A stretch of 64,000 nucleotides of DNA, taken from positions 62,001-126,000 of the forward strand of contig NZ_LGEL01000009.1 of NCBI RefSeq assembly GCF_001636695.1, given 5' to 3'. Source of the stretch: Pedobacter panaciterrae. GTDB lineage: Bacteria > Bacteroidota > Bacteroidia > Sphingobacteriales > Sphingobacteriaceae. Under the pieces are notes generated by a model. It was not told where the DNA came from and did not search any database. It worked only from the letters and a program-made list of their open reading frames with translations. Positions 8,656 to 17,297 of the stretch are shown here, in pieces; positions within the stretch are counted from its first letter, which is position 1, and the number at the start of each line of letters is the position of its first letter. Both the position numbers and the translations under genes were made by a program.

Positions 8656-8703
8656 TCCGTCCTCTCGTCAGTTCGACATTCCTTCCTCTCGTCAGTTCGA
8701 CAG
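8656..8703 (+). repeat. Two 24-bp tandem units flanking hairpin copy 2
   Basis: Two consecutive units, TCCGTCCTCTCGTCAGTTCG plus four bases and a close variant, lead straight into the hairpin arm at 8706. The far side (8796-8870) carries the inverted counterparts (GACGAGAGGACGGAATG, GAACTGACGAGAGG), so the whole of about 8640-8872 is one extended imperfect palindrome. Confidence 0.8.
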
Positions 8704-8705
8704 TC

Positions 8706-8799
8706 CGTCATCTCGACGATAGGAGAGATCTCTTGATCAAGAAACATCTGTAAGGGAAATTTGCATAAACAAGAGATCTCTCCTGTCGTCGAGATGACG
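8706..8799. repeat. Dispersed REP-like hairpin element, copy 2
   Basis: Left arm 8706-8735 and right arm 8770-8799 are the same 30-base arms as at 4701, with one difference (CTGTCG for CTATCG in the right arm) and a loop of 34 bases. It lies in the 420-bp gap between the DUF6266 pair and the acyl-CoA ligase gene, which holds no other gene. Confidence 0.9.
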
Positions 8800-8941
8800 A
8801 GAGGACGAGAGGACGGAATGTCGAACTGACGAGAGGACGAACTGACGAGATGGCGAACTGTCTAGATGACGGCAGCATCACGATCAATTTATATGACGAA
8901 AATCACACCGTAATTGTAAAATATTATTAATTATTTTTAGT

Positions 8942-8949
8942 TAAGTTTG
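8942..8949 (+). promoter_or_regulatory. Putative -7 promoter element for the acyl-CoA ligase gene
   Basis: TAAGTTTG is an exact TAnnTTTG match about 80 bases upstream of the ATG at 9032. The nearest TTG (8914) is 25 bases away, longer than usual. Confidence 0.35.
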
Positions 8950-9031
8950 GAAAACAAGGGCTATAAGGCAAGAATATATCAGATATCCTTTGTGAACCAA
9001 ATCCTTAAAGTATAAATATAAGCGAAGTGCC

Positions 9032-10816
9032 ATGGCTGTAACGATAACAAGAGTATTCGACTTGCTTCAATACAATTTAGAGAAATTTCCAAAGGAAGAA
9101 TTTGTTAGTGGTAAAATAAACGGACAGTGGGTAAAATACAGTACCCAAAAGTTTTGTCATACAGTTGATGCGCTGAGCCGTGGTTTAATAGGCATCGGAA
9201 TAGGAAAAGAATCAAGAGTGGCGGTGATTTCGCATAACCGTCCCGAGTGGAATATTACCGATTTCGCCATCATGCAAATCGGTGCGTACCAAATCCCACT
9301 TTACCCAACACTGGCAGAGCACGACATCAAGTTCATTCTTGAAAATGCAGAGGTTACGGTTGTGTTCGCATCCGACGAAGCGATTTATAAAAAAATAAAA
9401 AGTGTATGTACAGAACTGGGATCTGACATAAAAGTATACACGTTTAACGAAGTGCCGGGCGCCGATAACTGGTCTGTATTGTTAGCCGATGGCGAAAAAC
9501 AGCATCAGCTAGATCTTGATCAGTATAGAACTCAGATAAAACCTGAAGATATTTTAACCCTGATCTATACCTCGGGAACAACCGGAACACCTAAAGGTGT
9601 TATGCTTACACACGATAACCTGGTTAAAAACTTCGAAAATTCTTCGGTGCTTTTGCCCGAGGGGATAAGTAGCGGACTTAGTTTCTTACCGCTGTCGCAT
9701 ATATTTGAGCGTATGGTCGTTTACCTGTATATGTATACCAACGTTTCGGTTTATTATGCAGAGAGCATGGATACTATTGTGGCCGATATCCAAACCGTAA
9801 AACCTACTGTTTTCTCTACCGTTCCAAGGTTGCTGGAAAAGGTATACGAAAAGATCATGGAAAAAGGCAAGGCACTTACCGGTATAAAAAGAGGAATATT
9901 CTTTTGGTCGGTTGCACTGGGCGAAAAGTATGAAATTGAAAACGGATGGTTATATAACTTAAAACTAAGCATCGCCAGGAAACTGGTATTTAAAAAATGG
10001 CAGGAGGCACTGGGCGGCAATATCGTTGTCATTATTTCTGGCGGCGCGGCATTAAATCCAAGGTTGGCAAGAATATTCTGGGCGGCCGATATGCCGGTAT
10101 TTGAAGGTTATGGGCTAACAGAAACATCGCCGGTAATTACCGTAAACCACTTTGGCAATGCCATGTTTGGCACTGTTGGACCTGCAATTGAAGGTGTAGA
10201 AGTAAAAATTGCCGAAGATGGAGAAGTGCTGGCGCGTGGCCATGCCATTATGAAAGGATATTACTTACGCGATGACCTTACTGCCGAAACTATTGATAAA
10301 GATGGCTGGTTCCACACCGGAGATATTGGTGAACTTGTTGGTGGCAGGTTTTTGAAAATCACCGACCGTAAAAAAGAGATATTTAAAACTGCTGGAGGCA
10401 AGTACGTGGCTCCTCAAATAATAGAAAATAAATTTAAGGAAACGCCATTGGTAGAGCAGGTTATGGTACTTGGCGAAAACCGTAAGTTCCCGTCGGCATT
10501 AATTGTTCCTAATTTTGTTGCGTTAAAAGCATGGGCTGCAAAAAAAGGAATCGGGTATACTACCGATGCGGAAATGGCAAAAGATCCAAACGTGTTAGAA
10601 AAATTCCAGCAAATTGTTGAGTTATCTGGTAAGGAATTTGGTAAGTGGGAGCAGGTTAAACGCTTCGCCTTGCTGGCCAAACAATGGAGTATTGATGGCG
10701 GTGAGCTTACTCCTAAACTCAGTTTAAAGCGGAAGGTTATTCTGGAAAAGAATAAAGATCTTATAGATAAAATTTATGCTGACGCAGAGAATTATAAAGA
10801 AGAGAAACACGAATAA
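9032..10816 (+). CDS. Long-chain fatty acid--CoA ligase (AMP-forming)
   Basis: Activates fatty acids to acyl-CoA using ATP, the entry step for the beta-oxidation enzymes encoded 5 kb downstream. The 594-residue length fits the FadD15/FAA-like long-chain group. The AMP-binding P-loop-like motif YTSGTTGTPKG lies at 179-189, GYGLTE (A5 motif) at 359-364 and the A7/A8 region GWFHTGDIGEL then DRKKEIFKTAGGKYV at about 430-460; the final catalytic Lys is expected near LTPKLSLKR. No signal peptide, so cytoplasmic or membrane-associated. Its last 41 bases overlap the start of the gamma-glutamyltransferase frame, suggesting translational coupling. Confidence 0.93.
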   Translation: MAVTITRVFDLLQYNLEKFPKEEFVSGKINGQWVKYSTQKFCHTVDALSRGLIGIGIGKESRVAVISHNRPEWNITDFAIMQIGAYQIPLYPTLAEHDIKFILENAEVTVVFASDEAIYKKIKSVCTELGSDIKVYTFNEVPGADNWSVLLADGEKQHQLDLDQYRTQIKPEDILTLIYTSGTTGTPKGVMLTHDNLVKNFENSSVLLPEGISSGLSFLPLSHIFERMVVYLYMYTNVSVYYAESMDTIVADIQTVKPTVFSTVPRLLEKVYEKIMEKGKALTGIKRGIFFWSVALGEKYEIENGWLYNLKLSIARKLVFKKWQEALGGNIVVIISGGAALNPRLARIFWAADMPVFEGYGLTETSPVITVNHFGNAMFGTVGPAIEGVEVKIAEDGEVLARGHAIMKGYYLRDDLTAETIDKDGWFHTGDIGELVGGRFLKITDRKKEIFKTAGGKYVAPQIIENKFKETPLVEQVMVLGENRKFPSALIVPNFVALKAWAAKKGIGYTTDAEMAKDPNVLEKFQQIVELSGKEFGKWEQVKRFALLAKQWSIDGGELTPKLSLKRKVILEKNKDLIDKIYADAENYKEEKHE

Positions 10817-12512
10817 ACATATTGTATTCGCTTTAATTGTCGCCCTGTTTATGGGTATGACGCTATCAGGGTGTGTTGGAGGACAACTCGGAAAGCAGAA
10901 CAGTAACGAATACAGAAATGGAATGGTGGTTTCTGCCAGTTCGCTGGCCTCTAAGGTTGGGCTCGGTATTTTAAAAAAGGGTGGTAACGCTGTTGATGCC
11001 GCAGTTGCTGTACATTTTGCCCTGGCCGTTGTTTATCCAAATGCAGGTAATTTGGGTGGCGGTGGCTTTATGGTTTATCGCGCTGCTTCGGGCGAAACGA
11101 ATAGCCTGGATTATAGAGAAAAAGCAGCGGCATTGTCAACAAGAGACATGTATTTAGATTCTGCCGGAAACGCCATTACCGATAAAAGTTTGTATGGGCA
11201 GCTCGCTTCAGGTGTTCCAGGTTCTGTAGCTGGCATGGCAGAAGCACACCAAAAATATGGTAAACTGAAATGGGCCGATTTAATTGAGCCTGCTATAGAA
11301 TTGGCAAGAAACGGGTTTAAAATAACTGCCCGACAAGCCCGTGAGTTTAACGAATTAAAAGAAACCTTTACTAAGTTTAATCCCGATGGTACGGCTTTTT
11401 TGAAAACAAGCGATTGGGTTGAGGGTGATGTTTTTCTGCAACCCGAGCTGGCCAATACGCTGGAGCAGATTAGAGACAAAGGTAGGGCTGGATTTTATGA
11501 GGGTGCTGTTGCCGATAGTTTGGTGGCAGAAATGCAGCGCGGAAAAGGCATCATCTCTAAAGAAGACCTTAAAAACTACAAGGCAGTTTGGCGTAAGCCT
11601 ATTATAGGTAATTATAAAGAATATAAAATTATTACCATGCCACCACCATCAAGCGGTGGTATTGCATTATTGCAATTGCTTAAATCGGTTGAGGATTTTC
11701 CATTAAAACGCTGGGGTTTAAATGCTGATTCTGCTGTTCAATTGGTAGTTGAAGCCGAACGGAGGGTATATGCCGATAGGGCTGCTTATCTTGGTGATCC
11801 TGATTTTTATAAGGTTCCGGAACAGCAACTTTTAGACAATGTTTACATAAAAAGCAGGATGCGTAATTTTAGCTGGAACAAGGCAACGCCAAGTTCTGAG
11901 GTTAAAGAGGGTAAGCTAAATGGTGCTGAACATGAAGAAACTACACATTTTTCTATTGTAGACAGGGACGGGAATTCTGTATCGATAACCACAACTTTAA
12001 ACGGGTCGTACGGCTCGGGAGTGGTGGTAAAAGGAGCCGGGTTCTTATTGAATAATGAAATGGACGATTTCTCGGTAAAACCCGGAACTCCAAATATGTA
12101 TGGTTTAGTTGGCGGCGAAGCCAATGCCATTGCACCGGGTAAACGTATGCTTAGTTCTATGACGCCGACCATTATTGAAAAAAATGGTAAGCTGTTTATG
12201 GTAGTGGGTACGCCAGGTGGCTCAACCATCATTACCTCGGTTTTTCAGACGATATTAAATGTAATAGAGTTTGATAAAAGTATGCAACAGGCGGTGTCGG
12301 CTAAAAAGTTTCATCACCAATGGTTGCCCGATGAGGTTTATACTGAAGAAAACGCACTTGATAGTTTAACCGTGTTAAAGCTTAAAGCCAAGGGTTACAA
12401 TATTATGTTTCGGGGGCCTATAGGCAGGGTAGATGCGATATTGAAAACCAAGTGGGGATATTATCAGGGAGGTGCCGATCCAAGAGGGGATGATAGCATT
12501 GCCGCATGGTAG
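10776..12512 (+). CDS. ggt: Gamma-glutamyltransferase, lipoprotein form
   Basis: Hydrolyses or transfers the gamma-glutamyl group of glutathione in the periplasm. The 578-residue precursor matches the family. The N-terminus has a hydrophobic stretch and lipobox LSGC with Cys33, so it is probably lipid-anchored. The large-subunit start NGMVVSASSLASKVG is followed by GGNAVDAAVA and GNLGGGGFMVY. The autocatalytic cleavage site is HEETTHFSIVD, with Thr389 as the expected new N-terminal nucleophile. The small subunit holds the glycine-rich GTPGGSTIIT and ends with GGADPRGDDSIAAW. The ATG at 10776 overlaps the preceding gene by 41 bases; without it the signal peptide would lack its basic n-region, so I keep it. 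Confidence 0.93.
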   Translation: MLTQRIIKKRNTNKHIVFALIVALFMGMTLSGCVGGQLGKQNSNEYRNGMVVSASSLASKVGLGILKKGGNAVDAAVAVHFALAVVYPNAGNLGGGGFMVYRAASGETNSLDYREKAAALSTRDMYLDSAGNAITDKSLYGQLASGVPGSVAGMAEAHQKYGKLKWADLIEPAIELARNGFKITARQAREFNELKETFTKFNPDGTAFLKTSDWVEGDVFLQPELANTLEQIRDKGRAGFYEGAVADSLVAEMQRGKGIISKEDLKNYKAVWRKPIIGNYKEYKIITMPPPSSGGIALLQLLKSVEDFPLKRWGLNADSAVQLVVEAERRVYADRAAYLGDPDFYKVPEQQLLDNVYIKSRMRNFSWNKATPSSEVKEGKLNGAEHEETTHFSIVDRDGNSVSITTTLNGSYGSGVVVKGAGFLLNNEMDDFSVKPGTPNMYGLVGGEANAIAPGKRMLSSMTPTIIEKNGKLFMVVGTPGGSTIITSVFQTILNVIEFDKSMQQAVSAKKFHHQWLPDEVYTEENALDSLTVLKLKAKGYNIMFRGPIGRVDAILKTKWGYYQGGADPRGDDSIAAW

Positions 12513-12644
12513 TTTTTGTATAGTATATAGCACAGTTGCTTTCTCTTTTAAAGCTTATTAAAGGTGGTTTTGCCGCTTTGGCCTGAGTATTGAATAATTG
12601 AAGTGGAATTATAAAATTCTGACAATTATTTAAAAACTCTATCT

Positions 12645-13979
12645 ATGAAACTAAGATTATTTAAATGTTTACCCATAGCTGTTGCAGCTTTGTTTGTTGG
12701 CGGTGCTGTTCAGGCACAGGATTCGACACGGGTAACAAGTGGCGATGCAAATAAATTAAATACATGGTCTATTGGTATAAATGGTGGTGCATTGGCGCCA
12801 ATTTCTCCACTTGGAGGAAAAAATGATTTCTCTAACTGGAAAACAAATTTTGGTTATGGTTTATACATCAAAAAGCAGTTTACACCTTATTTCTCATTGC
12901 GTTTAGATGGGGTAAGAGGTAAGTTGGCTGCTGATAATTCTAAGCCGTACAAAAGTGGTGTAGAAAACGATAGCCCAATTAGTGCTTTTGAAACCAATCT
13001 GGATTATTCGGCAAGTTTAAATGCTGTAGTGAATTTGTTTAATATTGATATGTTCAATAAAAACAACGCATTGCAGCTGTATGCATCAGGTGGTGCAGGG
13101 GTTGCTGGTTACAAAGTTAAAACTTCTACAGCTGGTGGTGCTTTAGCTGATTATAAAAACGGCGAAACACTTCACTCGTTAATTATTCCGGTTGGTGTTG
13201 GTGCTAAATTCAAGCTGTCTGACAGGATGAATCTTGATTTAGGTTGGACAATGAACTACGTTGACAATGACAACCTTGATGGTTACTATCGTGGTAGTAA
13301 CGACAGATACTCGTATGCTTATGGTGGTTTAGAGTTTGCTTTAGGAGGTGGTCAGAAACAACTTGCATGGCACAATCCTGTAGCTTTAACTTATGATGAG
13401 GCTTTAAAAGCTAAACAAACTGCCGATGCATTGAAAGGTGATCTTGAAGCGCAAAAAGCAGAAAACCAAAAATTAAGAGGCGAGATGAATGATCTGTTAA
13501 AAGATACTGATGGTGATGGTGTTGCTGATAAACTGGATAAATGTCCGGGTACGCCTGCCGGAACTGTGGTAGATGGATCGGGATGCCCGTTAGCAGTACC
13601 TGTTCCGGTTGAAAAAGTGATCATTACTGAAGCTGATCGTAAGGTCGTAGCTGATGCAATTAAAAACTTAGAATTTGATTTGGGTAAAGCTACTATCAGA
13701 TCAAAATCGTATGCAACTTTGAATCGTGTTGCAGCGCTTTTGGTTGAGAAAAACTTTAGCTTAAAATTAGCAGGTCATACTGATAACACAGGTTCAGCTG
13801 CGCTGAATATGAGGTTGTCTAAAGAAAGAGCAGAATCTGTAAAAACATACTTGGTGTCGCAAGGAGCTAATGCTTCTCGTATTGAGGCAACAGGTTATGG
13901 AATGGGTCAGCCTATTGCAAGTAATAAAACTGCAGCAGGACGCCAGAAAAACAGAAGGGTAGAGTTTACGCTTTACTAG
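12645..13979 (+). CDS. OmpA family outer-membrane protein with TSP3 linker
   Basis: Links the outer membrane to peptidoglycan. The 444 residues comprise a signal peptide cut after AVQA, an N-terminal beta-barrel of about 230 residues (WSIGINGGALAPISPLGG to GGLEFALGGGQ), a short coiled segment (EAQKAENQKLRGEMNDLLKD) and a calcium-binding thrombospondin type-3 repeat (DTDGDGVADKLDKCPGTP). The C-terminal OmpA domain has NLEFDLGKATIRSKS and the peptidoglycan motif region, GHTDNTGSAALNMRLSKERA then GRQKNRRVEF. Single gene with its own terminator. This is a very common major outer-membrane protein type in Sphingobacteriaceae. Confidence 0.92.
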   Translation: MKLRLFKCLPIAVAALFVGGAVQAQDSTRVTSGDANKLNTWSIGINGGALAPISPLGGKNDFSNWKTNFGYGLYIKKQFTPYFSLRLDGVRGKLAADNSKPYKSGVENDSPISAFETNLDYSASLNAVVNLFNIDMFNKNNALQLYASGGAGVAGYKVKTSTAGGALADYKNGETLHSLIIPVGVGAKFKLSDRMNLDLGWTMNYVDNDNLDGYYRGSNDRYSYAYGGLEFALGGGQKQLAWHNPVALTYDEALKAKQTADALKGDLEAQKAENQKLRGEMNDLLKDTDGDGVADKLDKCPGTPAGTVVDGSGCPLAVPVPVEKVIITEADRKVVADAIKNLEFDLGKATIRSKSYATLNRVAALLVEKNFSLKLAGHTDNTGSAALNMRLSKERAESVKTYLVSQGANASRIEATGYGMGQPIASNKTAAGRQKNRRVEFTLY

Positions 13980-14056
13980 TTTGAAAAGGTAATTAAGGCC
14001 GAAACGGCAATTAAAGCCAAAACGGCAATTAAAGGACTGGCTCGTCTGGTTCTGAA

Positions 14057-14086
14057 AACCCACTCTATTTAGAGTGGGTTTTTTTA
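14057..14086 (+). terminator. Rho-independent terminator after the OmpA gene
   Basis: The stem AACCCACTCT / AGAGTGGGTT with a 4-base loop runs into TTTTTTTATT, about 80 bases after the stop codon. Between stop and terminator lie two or three direct copies of an AAAACGGCAATTAAAG-like word (about 13985-14035). Confidence 0.85.
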
Positions 14087-14108
14087 TTGATGGTGTTGGC
14101 CTATTAGA

Positions 14109-14191
14109 GCACTCATTATGGTGCACTCATTATGGCGCACTCATTAGGTGCACTCATTATGGTGCACTCGTTATGGAGCACTCATTATGGC
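14109..14191 (+). repeat. Tandem array, six copies of a 14-bp unit
   Basis: Six near-identical copies of GCACTCATTATGGT, the third one base short, end 18 bases before hairpin copy 3. As at 4607 the unit is 14 bases long but of different sequence. The rest of the 450-bp gap between the OmpA gene and marR holds the terminator, the hairpin and the marR promoter. Confidence 0.85.
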
Positions 14192-14209
14192 GCACTTGTC
14201 TTTGGCTTT

Positions 14210-14281
14210 CGTCATCTCGACGATAGGAGAGATCTCTTGGTTATGCGGCTCCAAGAGATCTCTCCTATCGTCGAGATGACG
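14210..14281. repeat. Dispersed REP-like hairpin element, copy 3
   Basis: Perfect 31-base arms at 14210-14240 and 14251-14281 with a loop of only 10 bases, the tightest copy in the window. A plus-strand frame of 69 codons (14132-14341) runs through it and the 14-bp array and is not a gene. Confidence 0.9.
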
Positions 14282-14377
14282 GGCCTTTTAACAGACCAAC
14301 CCACACCAGTGATTATGGCACTTCGCTATGCTTTACTATAATGACCATTTTATGATGCAATAATTTGTAAATTATAC

Positions 14378-14408
14378 TTGCAAACTAATTATTATTTCAA
14401 TAGCTTTG
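14378..14408 (+). promoter_or_regulatory. Promoter of marR
   Basis: TTG at 14378-14380 and TAGCTTTG at 14401-14408 are 20 bases apart and both match the Bacteroidota consensus. The implied start lies near 14413, about 15 bases before the ATG at 14429. Confidence 0.65.
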
Positions 14409-14422
14409 CTATGCAAGCATAG
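14409..14422. promoter_or_regulatory. Palindromic operator at the marR transcription start
   Basis: CTATGC-AA-GCATAG is a perfect 14-bp dyad placed directly after the -7 element, over the expected transcription start. Its position fits a repressor site, and MarR proteins commonly bind such dyads in their own promoters. That this MarR binds it is inference. Confidence 0.55.
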
Positions 14423-14428
14423 TATTTA

Positions 14429-14884
14429 ATGAAACAGCAGGAGACAATAGATTATTTTTTAAAGGTAGTATGGCAAAACATGGCCAATACCTATAACCAG
14501 ATCGCGTCCGGATTCGGGATAACGCAGGCAATTGGTTATGTTTTAATTAACATTGATAAAGAGGGAACGGCCGTATCTCAGCTTGCGGGTTTACTTGGGG
14601 TAAAGGCGACCAGTTTATCAAGAATGTTAAACAATATGGAAGAATCTGGGTTAATATACAGAGAAACTTCTGCCGGAGATAAGCGATCGGTTAAAGTTTA
14701 CCTCACAGATTATGGCCGCGAGAAAAGGCAACTGGCAAAAGGGGTTGTGATTTCATTTAATGAGTACTTAAATGAAAATTTAAACTCCCATGAAAAGAAC
14801 AATTTAATACAATCCTTACAGAAAGTAAATAAACTGACTTTAGCTTATAAAATCCCTGTAGAAAACGGAGAAAATAAAGGCTAA
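14429..14884 (+). CDS. MarR family transcriptional regulator
   Basis: A 151-residue winged-helix DNA-binding protein. The HTH spans about residues 47-90 (GTAVSQLAGLLGVKATSLSRMLNNMEESGLI) and is followed by the wing (RETSAGDKRSVKVYLTDYGR). Helices at both ends (YFLKVVWQNMANTYNQIA; NNLIQSLQKVNKLTLAY) form the dimer interface. It is the first gene of the fad cluster, 43 bases before fadN. A palindrome at the transcription start suggests autoregulation. By analogy with regulators of beta-oxidation operons it may sense acyl-CoA or fatty acids, but no ligand can be read from the sequence. Confidence 0.9.
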   Translation: MKQQETIDYFLKVVWQNMANTYNQIASGFGITQAIGYVLINIDKEGTAVSQLAGLLGVKATSLSRMLNNMEESGLIYRETSAGDKRSVKVYLTDYGREKRQLAKGVVISFNEYLNENLNSHEKNNLIQSLQKVNKLTLAYKIPVENGENKG

Positions 14885-14927
14885 TAAAAGCAGCAGCTTG
14901 ATAATCATTAAAAGCAAAAATATACTG

Positions 14928-17297
14928 ATGGAAATGATAAACAAAAAGATAAATAAGGTAGCAGTATTGGGATCCGGAATTATGGGATCGCGTATTGCCT
15001 GTCACTTTGCAAATATAGGTGTTGAGGTCTTGTTGTTAGATATTGTGCCAAAAGAAGGCCCCAGAAATGGCATAGTAGATACCGCATTACAAACAGCTGT
15101 AAAAACTAATCCTTCGCCAGTTTATTCTAAGAAAGTGCTAAACAAAATTACTACAGGTAATTTTGATGATGATATGTCTAAAATTGCAGGTTGTGATTGG
15201 ATTATTGAAGTTGTTGTAGAGAATCTGGATATTAAGAAAAAAGTATTTGAGCAGGTAGAACAGCATCGCAAACCTGGTACCCTGGTTACTTCTAATACTT
15301 CGGGGATTCCTATTCATATGATGGCCGAGGGTAGAAGTGATGATTTTAAAGCTAATTTCTGCGGTACGCATTTCTTTAATCCCCCTCGTTATTTAAGGCT
15401 ACTTGAAATTATACCTACTCCGCATACCAAACCTGAACTGGTAGATTTTTTGATGCATTATGGCGACAAGTTTTTAGGTAAAACCACGGTTTTATGTAAA
15501 GATACACCTGCATTTATAGCAAACAGGGTTGGTGTGTATTCTATTATGGCATTGTTGCATCTGGTTGAAAAGATGGAACTGACGGTAGAGGAAGTAGACA
15601 AATATACTGGCCCGGCTTTGGGCAGACCAAAATCGGCAACCTTCCGTACCACAGATGTGGTAGGACTGGATACCATGATTAAGGTTGCAAAAGGACTTTA
15701 TGATAATTGTCCGGATGATAAAGCTCACGATCTTTTTAAGCTTCCGGCTTATGTAGAAAAGATGGAAGCCAATAAATGGCTTGGTGATAAAACCAATCAG
15801 GGTTTCTATAAAAAAACAAAAACTGCTGAGGGCAAAACAGAGATTCTTGCGCTTGATTTAAAAACACTGGAATACAGACCGCAGGTAAAAGTTAAATCGG
15901 CCACGCTGGATTTAACCAAACCGATTGAGAACGTAAGAGACAGAATGAAGGTGTTTGCTGCGGGAAAAGACAAAGCAGGTGAGCTTTTCAGAGCTTCATT
16001 TTTTGGTTTGTTCGAGTATGTATCTGACAGGATTCCGGAGATATCTGATGAACTATACAGAATTGATGATGCCATGCGTGCAGGTTTTGGATGGGATTTA
16101 GGTCCGTTTGAGGTTTGGGATGCTGTAGGCATAGCAGAGTCTATTGAGGGAATGAAAAAATATGGACACGAGGCTGCGGCCTGGGTTCATGAAATGCTTG
16201 CTGCCGGTAATACTTCGTTTTACAAGGTAGAGGATGGGATTCGTAAATATTATGATATCCCTACCAAAAGCTATAAGGCGGTTCCGGGTGCAGAGTCATT
16301 TATTATTCTTGATAATTTAAGAGCCAACAAGGTGATCTGGAAAAACTCCGGAGCTTCTATAATTGATTTGGGCGATGGAATTATCAATGTAGAGTTCCAT
16401 TCTAAAATGAATACCATTGGTGGCGATACTTTACAGGCAATTAATAAAGCTATTGATATGGCAGAGAAGGATTACAGAGGGGTGGTTATTGGTAATGATG
16501 GCGCAAATTTCTCGGCCGGTGCCAACGTAGGGATGATCTTTATGATGGCGGTTGAGCAGGAGTGGGACGAGTTGAATCTGGCCATAAGGATGTTCCAGAA
16601 TACTTCTATGCGGATCAGGTATTCTTCTATTCCGGTAGTTGTTGCGCCGCATAACCTTACACTTGGTGGTGGTTGCGAGTTTAGCTTGCATGCCGATCAT
16701 GTGCAGCTCAATGCCGAAACTTATATGGGCTTGGTTGAGTTTGGTGTAGGGGTTATTCCTGGTGGTGGCGGTACTAAAGAGTTTGCTTTAAGGGCTTCTG
16801 ACGAATATAATGATGATCAGATTGTTCAGAATGTGCTTAAGGATAGGTTTTTAACTATCGGTATGGCTAAGGTTTCGACCTCGGCTGTTGAGGCTTTTGA
16901 GCTGGGTTATCTGCAAAAAGGTAAATATTCTATTTCCATGAACAGGAGCAGGTTAATTGCTGATGCTAAAGCGAAGGCTATTGAGCTTGCTGATGCGGGT
17001 TATACGCAGCCGGTTAGACGGAAAGATATTAAAGTATTGGGTAAGCAGGGTTTAGGTATTGTATATGCCGGTGCTAATACCATGTATTCTGGCCATTATA
17101 TTTCTGAGCATGATAAAAAGATTTCGGAGAAATTGGGCTGGGTGATGTGTGGAGGGGATCTTTCTTCGCCAACAGAGGTAACGGAACAGTATTTACTGGA
17201 TCTGGAAAGGGAAGTGTTTTTATCGCTTTGTGGCGAAAGGAAAACGCTTGAACGTATCCAAAGTATTGTAACCAAAGGCAAGCCGCTGAGGAATTAG
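14928..17297 (+). CDS. fadN: 3-Hydroxyacyl-CoA dehydrogenase/enoyl-CoA hydratase (FadN type)
   Basis: Bifunctional beta-oxidation enzyme performing hydration of enoyl-CoA and NAD-dependent oxidation of 3-hydroxyacyl-CoA. Domain order is dehydrogenase first, hydratase last, as in Bacillus FadN and unlike FadB. The Rossmann motif KVAVLGSGIMGSRIA lies near the N-terminus. The NAD-binding and C-terminal 3HCDH domains (THFFNPPRYLRLLEIIPT; TPAFIANRVGVYS) fill about the first 430 residues. The crotonase domain follows from about 480, with NFSAGANVGMIFM and LGGGCEFSLHAD as the oxyanion-hole segments. Length is 789 residues from the ATG at 14928; a TTG at 14898 and an ATG at 14934 are alternatives. 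The order fadN-fadA-fadE matches the Bacillus operon. Confidence 0.92.
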   Translation: MEMINKKINKVAVLGSGIMGSRIACHFANIGVEVLLLDIVPKEGPRNGIVDTALQTAVKTNPSPVYSKKVLNKITTGNFDDDMSKIAGCDWIIEVVVENLDIKKKVFEQVEQHRKPGTLVTSNTSGIPIHMMAEGRSDDFKANFCGTHFFNPPRYLRLLEIIPTPHTKPELVDFLMHYGDKFLGKTTVLCKDTPAFIANRVGVYSIMALLHLVEKMELTVEEVDKYTGPALGRPKSATFRTTDVVGLDTMIKVAKGLYDNCPDDKAHDLFKLPAYVEKMEANKWLGDKTNQGFYKKTKTAEGKTEILALDLKTLEYRPQVKVKSATLDLTKPIENVRDRMKVFAAGKDKAGELFRASFFGLFEYVSDRIPEISDELYRIDDAMRAGFGWDLGPFEVWDAVGIAESIEGMKKYGHEAAAWVHEMLAAGNTSFYKVEDGIRKYYDIPTKSYKAVPGAESFIILDNLRANKVIWKNSGASIIDLGDGIINVEFHSKMNTIGGDTLQAINKAIDMAEKDYRGVVIGNDGANFSAGANVGMIFMMAVEQEWDELNLAIRMFQNTSMRIRYSSIPVVVAPHNLTLGGGCEFSLHADHVQLNAETYMGLVEFGVGVIPGGGGTKEFALRASDEYNDDQIVQNVLKDRFLTIGMAKVSTSAVEAFELGYLQKGKYSISMNRSRLIADAKAKAIELADAGYTQPVRRKDIKVLGKQGLGIVYAGANTMYSGHYISEHDKKISEKLGWVMCGGDLSSPTEVTEQYLLDLEREVFLSLCGERKTLERIQSIVTKGKPLRN

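Noticed and set aside
14132-14341. Plus-strand 69-codon ORF
   Set aside because: It is made of the 14-bp array and both arms of hairpin copy 3.
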